From: Cupriavidus sp. IDO
GTDB taxonomy: Bacteria; Pseudomonadota; Gammaproteobacteria; Burkholderiales; Burkholderiaceae
Reading direction: 5' to 3'
Assembly: GCF_000812465.1 (NCBI RefSeq)
Contig: NZ_JWMA01000071.1
Coordinates: 17,930-81,929 of the forward strand
Length of the DNA stretch: 64,000 nt
A program made the position numbers and the translations under genes. The notes beneath the pieces are model-generated. The model saw only the letters and a list, made by a program, of their open reading frames with translations, ran no database searches and had not been told where the DNA came from. Shown in pieces: positions 8,885-16,879 of the stretch (positions are counted from its first letter, which is position 1; the number at the start of each line of letters is the position of its first letter).

Positions 8885-9546
8885 CGAATCACCTTCTCGA
8901 CGCGAAAGCGCAGTACATCCCCCGGCTGCAGCAACGCGGGCGGGTTCTTCTGAGGGTCAAAGAAACACATTTCGGAGCTGCCTATTGTGTTCCAGCCACT
9001 AGGCCCATCGGAGGCCGAAACGCCTGTTTGCGCCCCCCCGATGGACACCGCGCCGCCGGGAATATTCAAGACAGGCACCTTGCGTCGCGGCGTGGCAATG
9101 CGGGGATCCATGCCGCCGAGGTAGCAGTAGCCAGGATGGCTGCCAAGCGCAAAGACGTGATAGAGCGGCGCGCTGTGGCGCTCGACGATTTCGTCCACGG
9201 ACAAACCCGTGTGGTTCACCACGTCGGCCATATGCGGCCCCGGTGCGCCGCCATAGATCACTGGCAGCTCGATCAGGCGCCCGTCGCGGGACAGGGGCGT
9301 GACGGCAAGCCAGGCCTCGCGCAGACGGGTTTCGATTTCCGCCAGCCTTGACGGCGGGCGCGTGAAGATCAACATCAGGTTATTCATGCCGGGCACGGCT
9401 TCGCGTACCTCGGGCCATGCTTCGGCCTCCAGCGCCAGCGCCCACAGGCGTTGCTGGGTGGCCAGGCTCAGCTCACCTGGCGCCTCGAACAGCAATGCTG
9501 TGGTACCCAGGAGGCTGATGGTTCCCGTCTCGATGGTCATACACAA
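8881..9546 (-). CDS. pxpB: 5-oxoprolinase subunit B (KipI/allophanate hydrolase subunit 1 family)
   Basis: Subunit B of the oxoprolinase complex, 221 residues. Diagnostic motifs are IELPVIYGGAPGPHMADV, SVDEIVERHSAPLYHVFALG, HPGYCYLGGMDPRIATPRR, VPVLNIPGGAVSIGGAQTG and GWNTIGSSEMCFFDPQ. These match the KipI/YbgJ family closely. It is coupled to pxpC downstream and follows the biotin carboxylase gene by six bases. A second methionine occurs at residue 3; the start at 9546 was kept because it gives tight spacing to the upstream gene. Confidence 0.95.
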   Translation of the reverse strand: MCMTIETGTISLLGTTALLFEAPGELSLATQQRLWALALEAEAWPEVREAVPGMNNLMLIFTRPPSRLAEIETRLREAWLAVTPLSRDGRLIELPVIYGGAPGPHMADVVNHTGLSVDEIVERHSAPLYHVFALGSHPGYCYLGGMDPRIATPRRKVPVLNIPGGAVSIGGAQTGVSASDGPSGWNTIGSSEMCFFDPQKNPPALLQPGDVLRFRVEKVIR

Positions 9547-9552
9547 AATCCT

Positions 9553-10920
9553 TCAGTGCGTCCCGGCAGGCCGCGCGGCGCGCGCCTGCAGCCAACGTTC
9601 CAGGTGGTGGATGTCGACCCCACCCTTCTCGAAATCCTCGTCCCGAACGATTTCTCGGTGCATTGGCAGGTTGGTGGCGATGCCTCCTACCTGCATCTCG
9701 TCCAGCGCCAGGCGCATGCGGGCCAGCGCATCCTCGCGGGTGGCGCCATGCACGATGAGCTTTGCAATCATCGAGTCGTAGTGCGCCGGCACGCGATAGC
9801 CAGGACCGGCATGACTGTCAACGCGTACCCCATAGCCGCCAGGCAACTGCCAGTCAATGATTCTCCCGGGCGCGGGAGCGAAGCTGTCCGGGTGCTCCGC
9901 ATTGATGCGGCACTCCAGCGCATGCCCCCGGCAGGCCACTTGGGCCTGTGGCAGTGTGAGGCGCTCGCCGCGTGCCACGCGGATCTGCTGTTGGACGATG
10001 TCGATGCCGGTCGTCATTTCCGTGACCGGGTGCTCGACCTGCAGTCGCGTATTCATCTCGATGAAATAGAATGCCCCGTTCTCGTAGAGAAACTCGAAGG
10101 TACCGACGCCGCAGTAGCCAATTTGCCGGCAGGCCGCGGCGCAACGCTCACCCACTGCTGCGATCAGCGAAGGATCGATGCCAGGCGCCGGCGCCTCTTC
10201 CAGGACTTTCTGGTGACGGCGCTGCAGCGAGCAGTCTCTGCTGCCAAGCCACAGCGCCTGGTTGTGGCGATCGGCTAGCACCTGGATTTCGACGTGGCGC
10301 GGGTGGGTCAGGAACTTCTCGATATAGACCTCCGGATTGCCGAAGGCACGGCGCGCCTCTTCGCGCGTGAGCGCCAGCGCATCCAGCAGTCCCGTCTCTT
10401 GATGCACGACCCGCATGCCACGTCCACCGCCACCACCGGCTGCCTTGACAATGACGGGGTAACCAATATCGCGCGCGATCGCCAGCACCTCGGCCGGATC
10501 ATCGGGAAGGGACGTATCGGGACCCGGTACGCAGGGCACACCAGCTTCGCGCATTGCGCGTTTGGCACTTACCTTGTCACCCATCGTGCGGATACAGGCT
10601 GCGCTGGGGCCGATGAAGGTGAGACCCGCGTCAGTCACACGTTCGACGAACCCGGCGTTCTCGGACAGGAATCCATAGCCGGGGTGGATGGCCTGGGCGC
10701 CACTGACGCGCGCCGCTGCCAGCAGCGCTGCCTGGTTAAGGTAACTATGGGTGGGCGACGCTGGGCCGATGCACAGGGCCTGGTCGGCCTGACGCACGTA
10801 GACGGCTTCACGATCAGCCTCCGAATACACGGCCACCGTGCGCAAGCCCAGCCCGCGACAGGCGCGCTGGATACGCAAGGCAATCTCTCCGCGATTTGCA
10901 ATCAAGACAGTGTCAAACAT
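9553..10920 (-). CDS. accC: Biotin carboxylase (AccC-type) of the oxoprolinase cluster
   Basis: ATP-grasp biotin carboxylase that carboxylates the biotin on a carrier protein using bicarbonate and ATP. The 455-residue protein contains MFDTVLIANRGEIALRI at the N-terminus, the glycine-rich ATP loop KAAGGGGGRGMR, GSRDCSLQRRHQKVLEEAP, and the active-site EMNTRLQVEHPVTE. Length and motifs match a complete AccC. It is a cluster-specific copy rather than the housekeeping accBC pair, since it is embedded between accB and the pxp genes. Why a biotin carboxylase accompanies oxoprolinase is not established; homologous clusters are often annotated this way in Burkholderiales. Confidence 0.93.
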   Translation of the reverse strand: MFDTVLIANRGEIALRIQRACRGLGLRTVAVYSEADREAVYVRQADQALCIGPASPTHSYLNQAALLAAARVSGAQAIHPGYGFLSENAGFVERVTDAGLTFIGPSAACIRTMGDKVSAKRAMREAGVPCVPGPDTSLPDDPAEVLAIARDIGYPVIVKAAGGGGGRGMRVVHQETGLLDALALTREEARRAFGNPEVYIEKFLTHPRHVEIQVLADRHNQALWLGSRDCSLQRRHQKVLEEAPAPGIDPSLIAAVGERCAAACRQIGYCGVGTFEFLYENGAFYFIEMNTRLQVEHPVTEMTTGIDIVQQQIRVARGERLTLPQAQVACRGHALECRINAEHPDSFAPAPGRIIDWQLPGGYGVRVDSHAGPGYRVPAHYDSMIAKLIVHGATREDALARMRLALDEMQVGGIATNLPMHREIVRDEDFEKGGVDIHHLERWLQARAARPAGTH

Positions 10921-10935
10921 GACGAACCTCGGCGC

Positions 10936-11397
10936 TCAGGCGAATCGAATCAAGGGTTGGCCAGCCTCCACTTCCTTGCCGGACTCCACCAGCACGGACT
11001 CGACCGCGCCATCACGTTCGGCGACCACGGCGTTGAAAACCTTCATCGCTTCGATGACGCACACGGTCTGGCCGGCCTCCACGGTCTGGCCCGGTTGCAC
11101 GAACGCCGGCTCGTCGGGCGCTGGCCGCAGGTGCACGATGCCGAAAAGTGGCGCCAGCAATTCACGCCGTTCTGATTTGGGAGGTACGGGTGCAACAGGC
11201 TCGGATGGCGGGGAGGACTGGCCCAGTGTCCGGGGCTGCGTACGGGGAAGGGTCGATGGGGGAGCGGGATCACCGCTAGCTCCCCCGGAAATATGCCGCG
11301 TAAGGCGCAACGTCCATCCGTGCTGACTGAAGCTCATCTCGGCCATGTCCGAGGACGCCATGACGTCGATGAGCTGTTTGATGTGCGTGAGGTCCAT
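10936..11397 (-). CDS. accB: Biotin carboxyl carrier protein (AccB-type)
   Basis: Biotin-carrying partner of the adjacent biotin carboxylase, 153 residues. The N-terminal domain starts MDLTHIKQLIDVMASSDM, a Pro/Ser/Thr-rich linker spans about residues 38-75, and the C-terminal biotinyl domain carries the EAMKVF motif with the acceptor lysine at position 119. First gene of the oxoprolinase operon, 15 bases before accC and 90 bases from the end of the LysR gene. The contrast with the second, lysine-less BCCP-like gene in the same operon is notable. Confidence 0.93.
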   Translation of the reverse strand: MDLTHIKQLIDVMASSDMAEMSFSQHGWTLRLTRHISGGASGDPAPPSTLPRTQPRTLGQSSPPSEPVAPVPPKSERRELLAPLFGIVHLRPAPDEPAFVQPGQTVEAGQTVCVIEAMKVFNAVVAERDGAVESVLVESGKEVEAGQPLIRFA

Positions 11398-11487
11398 GTG
11401 CGTTCACTTCATAGCTGTAGGTGAACACAGTATCGGCCTCTGCCCTTCAGTACCAAGACGGTTTGTCTGTGCCCCGATAGGAGCGTC

Positions 11488-12429
11488 TTATGACGCCTCC
11501 CGGTTCTCCGCCCGGTCGCAGGGAAGCAGGTTACCCCCCAGCCCGGCCACCAATTCCAGCAGAATCTCCTTGATTGCCTGGGCTGGCTCGGACAATGGCT
11601 GGTGGCCCGACTGGCACAACGCCAGTGGCGCGTCGATGACCGGATCGATGATGCGGCATTGCCAGGCGTCACAGGACATCGCCACCTCCCGCGCCATCGA
11701 GGATGGCAGGATCGTCGCCCCCAACCCGTCCGCGACGATCGCCTTCAGCGTGCTGGCCGACTCGATTTCAGCCAACACGTGCGGCTCCATGCCAATCGCA
11801 TGGAATGCTTCATCGACCAGCCTGCGCACCACGTTGTACGGTCGCGCCAGGTACAGATCCATCTCCGCGAGCATCGGCAGAGGCACCTCGCCCGGGGGTG
11901 CCGGCATACATTCGGGGCCGACCACATAGAGCGGCTCATTCAGAAGCGGCAGGAACGAGAGCCCATGGACGGGCGTCTTGCCGCCGTAAAGCACCGCCAT
12001 GTCCATGCGTCCGTTCATGATCAGTTCCGACAGCGTGCTGCCGTAACTCTCATTCAGGTAAAGCAGGATCCCGGGGTGGCGGGCCCGGACTGTGCGCAAC
12101 AACGGCAAAGCCAGCGCTGCTGCAGCGGTTCCGGGCGCCAGACCTACCGAGACTGCCCCCGAGAGGCCTTGGCCCGCCGTCTTCATCTCCACCTTTGCCT
12201 GATCAACCTGGCGCAAGATCGCCTGAGCATGCCGGTACAGCACTTTGCCCGCTTCGGTGGGAACCACGCCCTGCTTGGTGCGCAGCAGCAGCTGCTGCCG
12301 TACCTCGCCTTCCAGCGTTGCAATTTGCTGGCTCAAGGAGGGTTGAGCGACATGAAGCAAATCGGCTGCCTGCGTGACACTGCCGATGTCGACAATCTTT
12401 ACGAAATACCTCAATCGCCTGAAGTTCAA
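11488..12429 (-). CDS. LysR-type regulator, Nac-like
   Basis: DNA-binding transcription factor of 313 residues. The N-terminal winged helix (residues 1-60) begins MNFRRLRYFVKIVDIGS and includes AQPSLSQQIATLEGEV. From memory this resembles the enterobacterial nitrogen-assimilation regulator Nac, including the stretches VSVGLAPGTAA and AEIESASTLKAIVADGLGATILP. The gene points the same way as the oxoprolinase operon and is divergent from the aminotransferase operon at 12623. A site fitting the Nac consensus ATA-N9-TAT lies in the 193-base divergent gap. It probably controls one or both flanking operons; orthology to Nac is not proven. Confidence 0.88.
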   Translation of the reverse strand: MNFRRLRYFVKIVDIGSVTQAADLLHVAQPSLSQQIATLEGEVRQQLLLRTKQGVVPTEAGKVLYRHAQAILRQVDQAKVEMKTAGQGLSGAVSVGLAPGTAAAALALPLLRTVRARHPGILLYLNESYGSTLSELIMNGRMDMAVLYGGKTPVHGLSFLPLLNEPLYVVGPECMPAPPGEVPLPMLAEMDLYLARPYNVVRRLVDEAFHAIGMEPHVLAEIESASTLKAIVADGLGATILPSSMAREVAMSCDAWQCRIIDPVIDAPLALCQSGHQPLSEPAQAIKEILLELVAGLGGNLLPCDRAENREAS

Positions 12430-12521
12430 GTTACCTCCTATCCGGGGATCTGCAGCCCATTATCTTGCTGCATCGCAAGATGCTGAATACAGGAGATTAG
12501 GGCATTAGCACGCCCGCACCT

Positions 12522-12536
12522 ATAGGTGTTTCCTAT
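12522..12536. promoter_or_regulatory. Candidate Nac-type operator ATA-N9-TAT
   Basis: The sequence ATAGGTGTTTCCTAT fits the published Nac recognition pattern ATA-N9-TAT exactly. It lies 93 bases upstream of the LysR start and 87 bases upstream of the aminotransferase GTG start. The short pattern occurs by chance fairly often, so the support comes from its position next to a Nac-like gene. Confidence 0.4.
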
Positions 12537-12622
12537 CTGGACATACTGGAGTCATCTTGGCCTTCCGCGGCCGCCACGGCTACTGTTGCGCTTACCCTCC
12601 TTAATCGCAGCAAGGAACCCTC

Positions 12623-13831
12623 GTGAATACGTCCCGTATCGCCGCACGTGTCAGGCGCATCAAACCCTCACCCAGCACTTCCGCAGCAGACCGTGCCAAC
12701 GAGCTACGCCGTCAGGGCAAGTCCATCGTGAACCTGGTGGTCGGTGAACCTGACTTCGACACACCGGAATACATCCGCCAAGCCGCAGTGCGGGCGATCG
12801 AACAGGGCTCGACCCGCTACACGCTGATGGCGGGCACCGTGGAATTGCGTCAGGCCATCATCGACAAGCTTGCCCGCGAGAATGACCTGCAGTACGCGAT
12901 GAACGAGATCATCGCCACCAACGGCGCCAAAAGCGCGATCTACAGTGCTTTGGCGGTCACCCTGGAAGCGGGAGACGAGGTGCTTATCCCCGCCCCGTAC
13001 TGGGTCTCCTATCCCGATATGGTGCTTGCCTGCGACGGCATCCCGGTCACGCTGTCCTGCTCGGAAAGCCAAGAGTTCAAGCTTACCCCAGCCCAACTGG
13101 AAGCTGCCATTACCGAACGCACTCGCTGGCTCATCCTCAATTCGCCGAGCAACCCGACGGGCGCAAGCTACACCGTGGCTGAGTATCGCGCACTGGCCGA
13201 AGTACTGGCCCGCCACCCGGACGTGCTGGTGATGACAGATGACATCTACGAGCATATTCGCTTTAACTCGGTTCCCACGCCCCACCTGTTGAATGCAGCG
13301 CCTGAATTGCGCGACCGCACGCTAGCCATCAATGGGGTTTCCAAGACCTACGCGATGACGGGCTGGCGCTTGGGCTGGGTGGCAGGTCCACGCGACCTGA
13401 TCCAGGCGCTCGACACGTTCTTGTCGCAATCGGCTGGAAACTGCTGCTCAATCAGCCAGGCTGCCGCTGCAGCAGCCCTGAACGGCGACCAGCGCTTTGT
13501 CGCCGAGAGTGTGGCTGTCTATAAACAGCGTCGTGACCAGACCCTCGTCCGCATCAACGCAATCCCCGGGCTGAGCTGCCGCATGCCCGACGGGGCGTTC
13601 TACCTCTACGTCAACTGCGGCGGATTGATTGGCAAGACCACACCGGAAGGCAAGCGGCTGGATGCGGATGCCGACGTCGTCATGTACCTGCTCGAGCGCG
13701 AAGGGGTGGCACTCGTCGCCGGGACAGCTTATGGCCTTTCGCCTTACTTCCGCCTGTCAATCGCGACCTCGCTGGAGACGCTTGAAGAAGGCTGTCGCCG
13801 CATAGAGCGCGCAGTCCTGGCCCTGTCCTGA
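12623..13831 (+). CDS. Class I/II PLP-dependent aminotransferase (AspC family)
   Basis: Fold-type I pyridoxal-phosphate aminotransferase, 402 residues, similar to bacterial aspartate/aromatic aminotransferases of the 1b type. Motifs: NLVVGEPDFDTP near 35-46, the substrate/PLP stretch ILNSPSNPTGA, TDDIYEHIRF, and the PLP lysine in SKTYAMTGWRLGW. Translation starts at a GTG (12623) preceded by AAGGA 8 bases upstream; no better ATG is available before the conserved N-terminal region. It is the first gene of an operon continuing through the transhydrogenase genes. The amino donor is not predictable; in this context it might link an amino-sugar acid or serine-like compound to the hydroxyacid dehydrogenase downstream. 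Confidence 0.9.
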   Translation: MNTSRIAARVRRIKPSPSTSAADRANELRRQGKSIVNLVVGEPDFDTPEYIRQAAVRAIEQGSTRYTLMAGTVELRQAIIDKLARENDLQYAMNEIIATNGAKSAIYSALAVTLEAGDEVLIPAPYWVSYPDMVLACDGIPVTLSCSESQEFKLTPAQLEAAITERTRWLILNSPSNPTGASYTVAEYRALAEVLARHPDVLVMTDDIYEHIRFNSVPTPHLLNAAPELRDRTLAINGVSKTYAMTGWRLGWVAGPRDLIQALDTFLSQSAGNCCSISQAAAAAALNGDQRFVAESVAVYKQRRDQTLVRINAIPGLSCRMPDGAFYLYVNCGGLIGKTTPEGKRLDADADVVMYLLEREGVALVAGTAYGLSPYFRLSIATSLETLEEGCRRIERAVLALS

Positions 13832-13847
13832 CATAAAAGAGAATGCT

Positions 13848-14522
13848 ATGAGCACTTATAAAGCCATCCGCAAGAACCCCTCCGCCCCTCAGGCTGACGC
13901 CGCCCTGGTCTCCGCCTTGCGCGAACTGCCGGTCGCTGCGCTCAGCGACAGTATGCATCGCAACACCGGCACAGTCGGCCTTCAGCCCTTCCACAGACCG
14001 GTAGCGACCACGATGGTCGGCACTGCGGTGACCGCGCGATCGCGCGGTGGCGACAATCTCACCTACCTGCGGGCGCTTGAGTTCTGCCGGCCTGGCGACG
14101 TGCTGGTGATCGATGCCGGTGGCGACCTGCAGAACGCCGTCGTCGGCGGCATCCTCTCCCACTATGCGGCCAGCATCGGCGTAGTTGGATTGGTGGTCGA
14201 TGGCGCGGTACGGGACGTCGCCGAACTGCGAAAGCGCGAGTTCCCGGTCTACGCGCGCGGTGTCACCCATCGCGGCCCTTACAAGGACGGCCCAGGCGAG
14301 ATCAACGTGCCGGTATCGGTCGGCGGCATGGTTGTCCGCCCCGGGGACGTACTGGTGGGCGATCAGGATGGCCTGCTTGCCATACCGCCCGAGGATGTGC
14401 CACTGCTGATTGAAAAAGCGCGCGCCGTACTCGCCGCCGAAGCCGAAACCATACGCGCTATGAAGGAAGGCCGCTGGGACCGATCCTTCATCGATGCGTT
14501 GGAAGCCCGGTGCAACAACTGA
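13848..14522 (+). CDS. RraA-fold protein (HMG/CHA aldolase-like, oxaloacetate decarboxylase family)
   Basis: A 224-residue protein of the RraA/class II pyruvate aldolase family (often misnamed demethylmenaquinone methyltransferase). The pattern of a glycine-rich loop followed by the catalytic Asp and Arg is present: GGDLQNAVVGGILSHYA and then GLVVDGAVRDVAEL, where family aldolases bind Mg2+ and oxaloacetate/pyruvate. The C-terminal block is PGEINVPVSVGGMVVRPGDV. Members cleave 4-hydroxy-4-methyl-2-oxoglutarate-like substrates or decarboxylate oxaloacetate, and some act on sugar-acid derivatives. It follows the aminotransferase by 16 bases. Substrate unknown. Confidence 0.85.
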   Translation: MSTYKAIRKNPSAPQADAALVSALRELPVAALSDSMHRNTGTVGLQPFHRPVATTMVGTAVTARSRGGDNLTYLRALEFCRPGDVLVIDAGGDLQNAVVGGILSHYAASIGVVGLVVDGAVRDVAELRKREFPVYARGVTHRGPYKDGPGEINVPVSVGGMVVRPGDVLVGDQDGLLAIPPEDVPLLIEKARAVLAAEAETIRAMKEGRWDRSFIDALEARCNN

Positions 14523-14570
14523 CCGCTGCCTTCTTTCCCGCCCGAACAACCATAGAGCAAGGAGACCCGC

Positions 14571-15566
14571 ATGCGTCCTTCCGTCCTCGTCACCCGAGCG
14601 ACCTTTCCGGACATCGCTGACCGGCTGCGCGAACATTTCGACGTCACCGACAACCCGGGGGACACGGTCTGGAGCCCGGCCGAATTGATTGATCGGCTAC
14701 AAGGCAAAGAAGGTGTGATGAGCACGGGGAGCGAGCGCATCGACTCGGCGCTGCTTGACGCCTGCCCTGAACTCAAGGCGGTCTGCAATGTGGGCGTAGG
14801 CTATAACAATGTCGACGTGGCCGCCTGCACGGCGCGCGGCGTGCTGGTGACCAATACGCCCGATGTGCTCACGGAAACCACTGCGGACTTTGGCTTTGCG
14901 CTGATGCTCGCCACCGCCCGGCGCATCACCGAGTCCGAGCGCCTCGTGCGGCGGGGCGAATGGAACAAGACGGGAATCTACGACCAGATGGTCGGCAACG
15001 ACGTTCACGGGGCCACTCTGGGCATTCTCGGCATGGGGCGGATTGGCCAGGCCATCGCCAGGCGCGCTGCGTTGGGCTTTGGGATGCAAGTGATCTATCA
15101 CAACCGCTCGCCGCTTGCTCCCGAGACGGAGGCCAGCGTACATGCCCGCTACGTAGACAAGGCCACCCTGCTGAAGGAAGCCGACCATCTCATCCTGGTG
15201 CTTCCCTACTCCCCCGCGGCACACCACGCGATCGGCGCAGCCGAACTTGCTCAGATGAAGCCTACCGCAACGCTGACGAATATCGCCCGCGGCGGTATCG
15301 TCGACGACGAAGCCCTGGCACAGGCACTGTGTCGGGGCACTATCGCAGCGGCGGGGCTCGATGTTTTCGAGGGAGAGCCGCAGATTCATCCCGGCCTGCT
15401 GGCCGTGCCCAATGTCGTGCTGACCCCGCACATTGGCAGCGCCTCGGTCAGCACGCGACGGGCCATGGCTGCACTGACCGCGGACAACCTGATCGCTGCC
15501 CTCGGCTGCGGGCCTCGGGCCGGACAGCCGCCGACACCAGTGAACCCGCAGGTTCTGCAGCAGTAG
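14571..15566 (+). CDS. D-isomer 2-hydroxyacid dehydrogenase (GhrB/2-ketogluconate reductase-like)
   Basis: NAD(P)H-dependent reductase of 2-oxo acids, 331 residues. The cofactor-binding motif GILGMGRIGQAIARR lies near residues 150-164, followed by the catalytic arginine in NIARGGIVDD, the glutamate after GLDVFEGEPQ and the histidine in LTPHIGSAS. Similarity is to the GhrB/glyoxylate-2-ketogluconate reductase group, which converts 2-keto-D-gluconate to gluconate, fitting the gluconokinase encoded next. The ATG is preceded by AAGGAG with 6-base spacing. Complete and intact. Confidence 0.9.
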   Translation: MRPSVLVTRATFPDIADRLREHFDVTDNPGDTVWSPAELIDRLQGKEGVMSTGSERIDSALLDACPELKAVCNVGVGYNNVDVAACTARGVLVTNTPDVLTETTADFGFALMLATARRITESERLVRRGEWNKTGIYDQMVGNDVHGATLGILGMGRIGQAIARRAALGFGMQVIYHNRSPLAPETEASVHARYVDKATLLKEADHLILVLPYSPAAHHAIGAAELAQMKPTATLTNIARGGIVDDEALAQALCRGTIAAAGLDVFEGEPQIHPGLLAVPNVVLTPHIGSASVSTRRAMAALTADNLIAALGCGPRAGQPPTPVNPQVLQQ

Positions 15567-15574
15567 AGGTCACC

Positions 15575-16090
15575 ATGCCTATCAATAAGCTACTGGTGAT
15601 GGGGGTCGCAGGCTGTGGCAAGTCCACGCTCGCTGCGCTATTGGCCAAGGCAATGGACGCTGAATGGATCGAAGGCGACGACCACCATTCCGAGCACAAC
15701 AAGGCGAAGATGCGCCAAGGCACAGCCTTGCAGGATGCAGACCGTGAACCCTGGCTGGACAAGCTGGCAGTCTTGCTGGCCGCAGCGCCCGGCAATGCCA
15801 TCCTCACCTGCTCCGCCCTTAAGCGCAGCTACCGCGAACGGCTGCGAGAAGCGGTGCCGCACCTTCGCATCGTGCACGTCGACATCACCCTCTCGGAAGC
15901 AATTGCGCGGGTGTCCGCTCGCAAAGGGCATATGTTTCAGCCGAGTTCGGTGGTGAGCCAGTTCGCCATTCTGGAAGCGCCGGCAGGCGAACCTGGCACG
16001 CTTCAGATTTCGGCCGACCAGCCGGTCGATGTACAGGTCAGCCTGGTCCTGAACTGGATCGCCGAAGAACCCTCAAGGCACGACAAATGA
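15575..16090 (+). CDS. gntK: Gluconokinase (GntK/IdnK family)
   Basis: ATP-dependent kinase forming 6-phosphogluconate from gluconate, 171 residues, the usual size. The chosen ATG at 15575 lies eight bases after the upstream stop with AGAGG before it; the longer open frame to its left is an overlap with the dehydrogenase gene. The P-loop GVAGCGKST is at residues 9-17, with GDDHHSEHNKAKM, the conserved LTCSALKRSYRERLR block and the C-terminal GHMFQPSSVVSQFAILEAP. Its end overlaps the next gene by four bases. Function is well supported. Confidence 0.93.
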   Translation: MPINKLLVMGVAGCGKSTLAALLAKAMDAEWIEGDDHHSEHNKAKMRQGTALQDADREPWLDKLAVLLAAAPGNAILTCSALKRSYRERLREAVPHLRIVHVDITLSEAIARVSARKGHMFQPSSVVSQFAILEAPAGEPGTLQISADQPVDVQVSLVLNWIAEEPSRHDK

Positions 16091-16863
16091 TGAACCCAGA
16101 TCTCAAGATGTTTGACCTGAGCGGTCGCACTGCCCTGGTTACTGGCGCAAGCAGCGGCATTGGCCTGGCGCTGGCCGGGGGCCTGGCTCGCGCCGGCGCA
16201 CAGGTAGTACTCAATGCTCGCCGGAAAGACAAGCTGGAACAGGCAGCCGAAAGCCTGCGAGCGCAGGGTGCCGACGTCCGCACCGCCTCATTCGACGTCA
16301 CGCAAAGCACAGCAGTGGCTGAGGGCATCGCGTCGGTAGAAGCCGATGTGGGACCCATCGACATCCTCGTCAACAATGCTGGCATGCAGCGCCGCGCACC
16401 GTTGGAGCAGTTTGAAGAAGCCCAATGGCACGAGTTGATGAAGACCAACGTCGACAGCGTTTTTCTCGTCGGACAGGCTGTGGCTCGCCATATGATCCCG
16501 CGCGGGCGCGGCAAGATCATCAACATCTGCTCAGTGCAGAGCGAACTGGGGCGCCCCGGGATCGCGCCCTACACCGCCAGCAAGGGCGCTGTGAAAATGC
16601 TAACAAAAGGCATGGCGATTGACTGGGGTCCTCACGGGATCCAGGTCAACGGTTTGGGCCCTGGCTACTTTAAGACCGAGCTGACGCAGGCCTTGGTGGA
16701 TAACGCGGAGTTTACCGCCTGGCTCGTTGGGCGCACGCCGTCGCGCCGGTGGGGCGATGTTGTAGACCTCATTGGCGCGGCCGTATTCCTGGCGAGCAAT
16801 GCCTCCGATTTTGTCAACGGCCATATTCTCTACGTCGATGGCGGCGTGACCGCCACTCTGTAA
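16087..16863 (+). CDS. SDR oxidoreductase, gluconate 5-dehydrogenase-like
   Basis: Classical short-chain dehydrogenase of 258 residues with TGASSGIG at 19-26, NNAG at 96-99 and catalytic Ser149, Tyr162 and Lys166 (YTASK). The closest family is 5-keto-D-gluconate reductase (IdnO), which interconverts 5-ketogluconate and gluconate. That fits exactly between gluconokinase and an idonate-type dehydrogenase. The ATG overlaps the gntK stop (ATGATGA), so the pair is coupled. Assignment to IdnO is by context and overall similarity; other sugar-acid SDRs remain possible. Confidence 0.85.
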   Translation: MMNPDLKMFDLSGRTALVTGASSGIGLALAGGLARAGAQVVLNARRKDKLEQAAESLRAQGADVRTASFDVTQSTAVAEGIASVEADVGPIDILVNNAGMQRRAPLEQFEEAQWHELMKTNVDSVFLVGQAVARHMIPRGRGKIINICSVQSELGRPGIAPYTASKGAVKMLTKGMAIDWGPHGIQVNGLGPGYFKTELTQALVDNAEFTAWLVGRTPSRRWGDVVDLIGAAVFLASNASDFVNGHILYVDGGVTATL

Positions 16864-16879
16864 CTCACTGGAATTCTCC

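Noticed and set aside
14960..15574. N-terminal extension of the gluconokinase frame
   Set aside because: Overlaps the 2-hydroxyacid dehydrogenase; the internal ATG with SD gives the normal family length.
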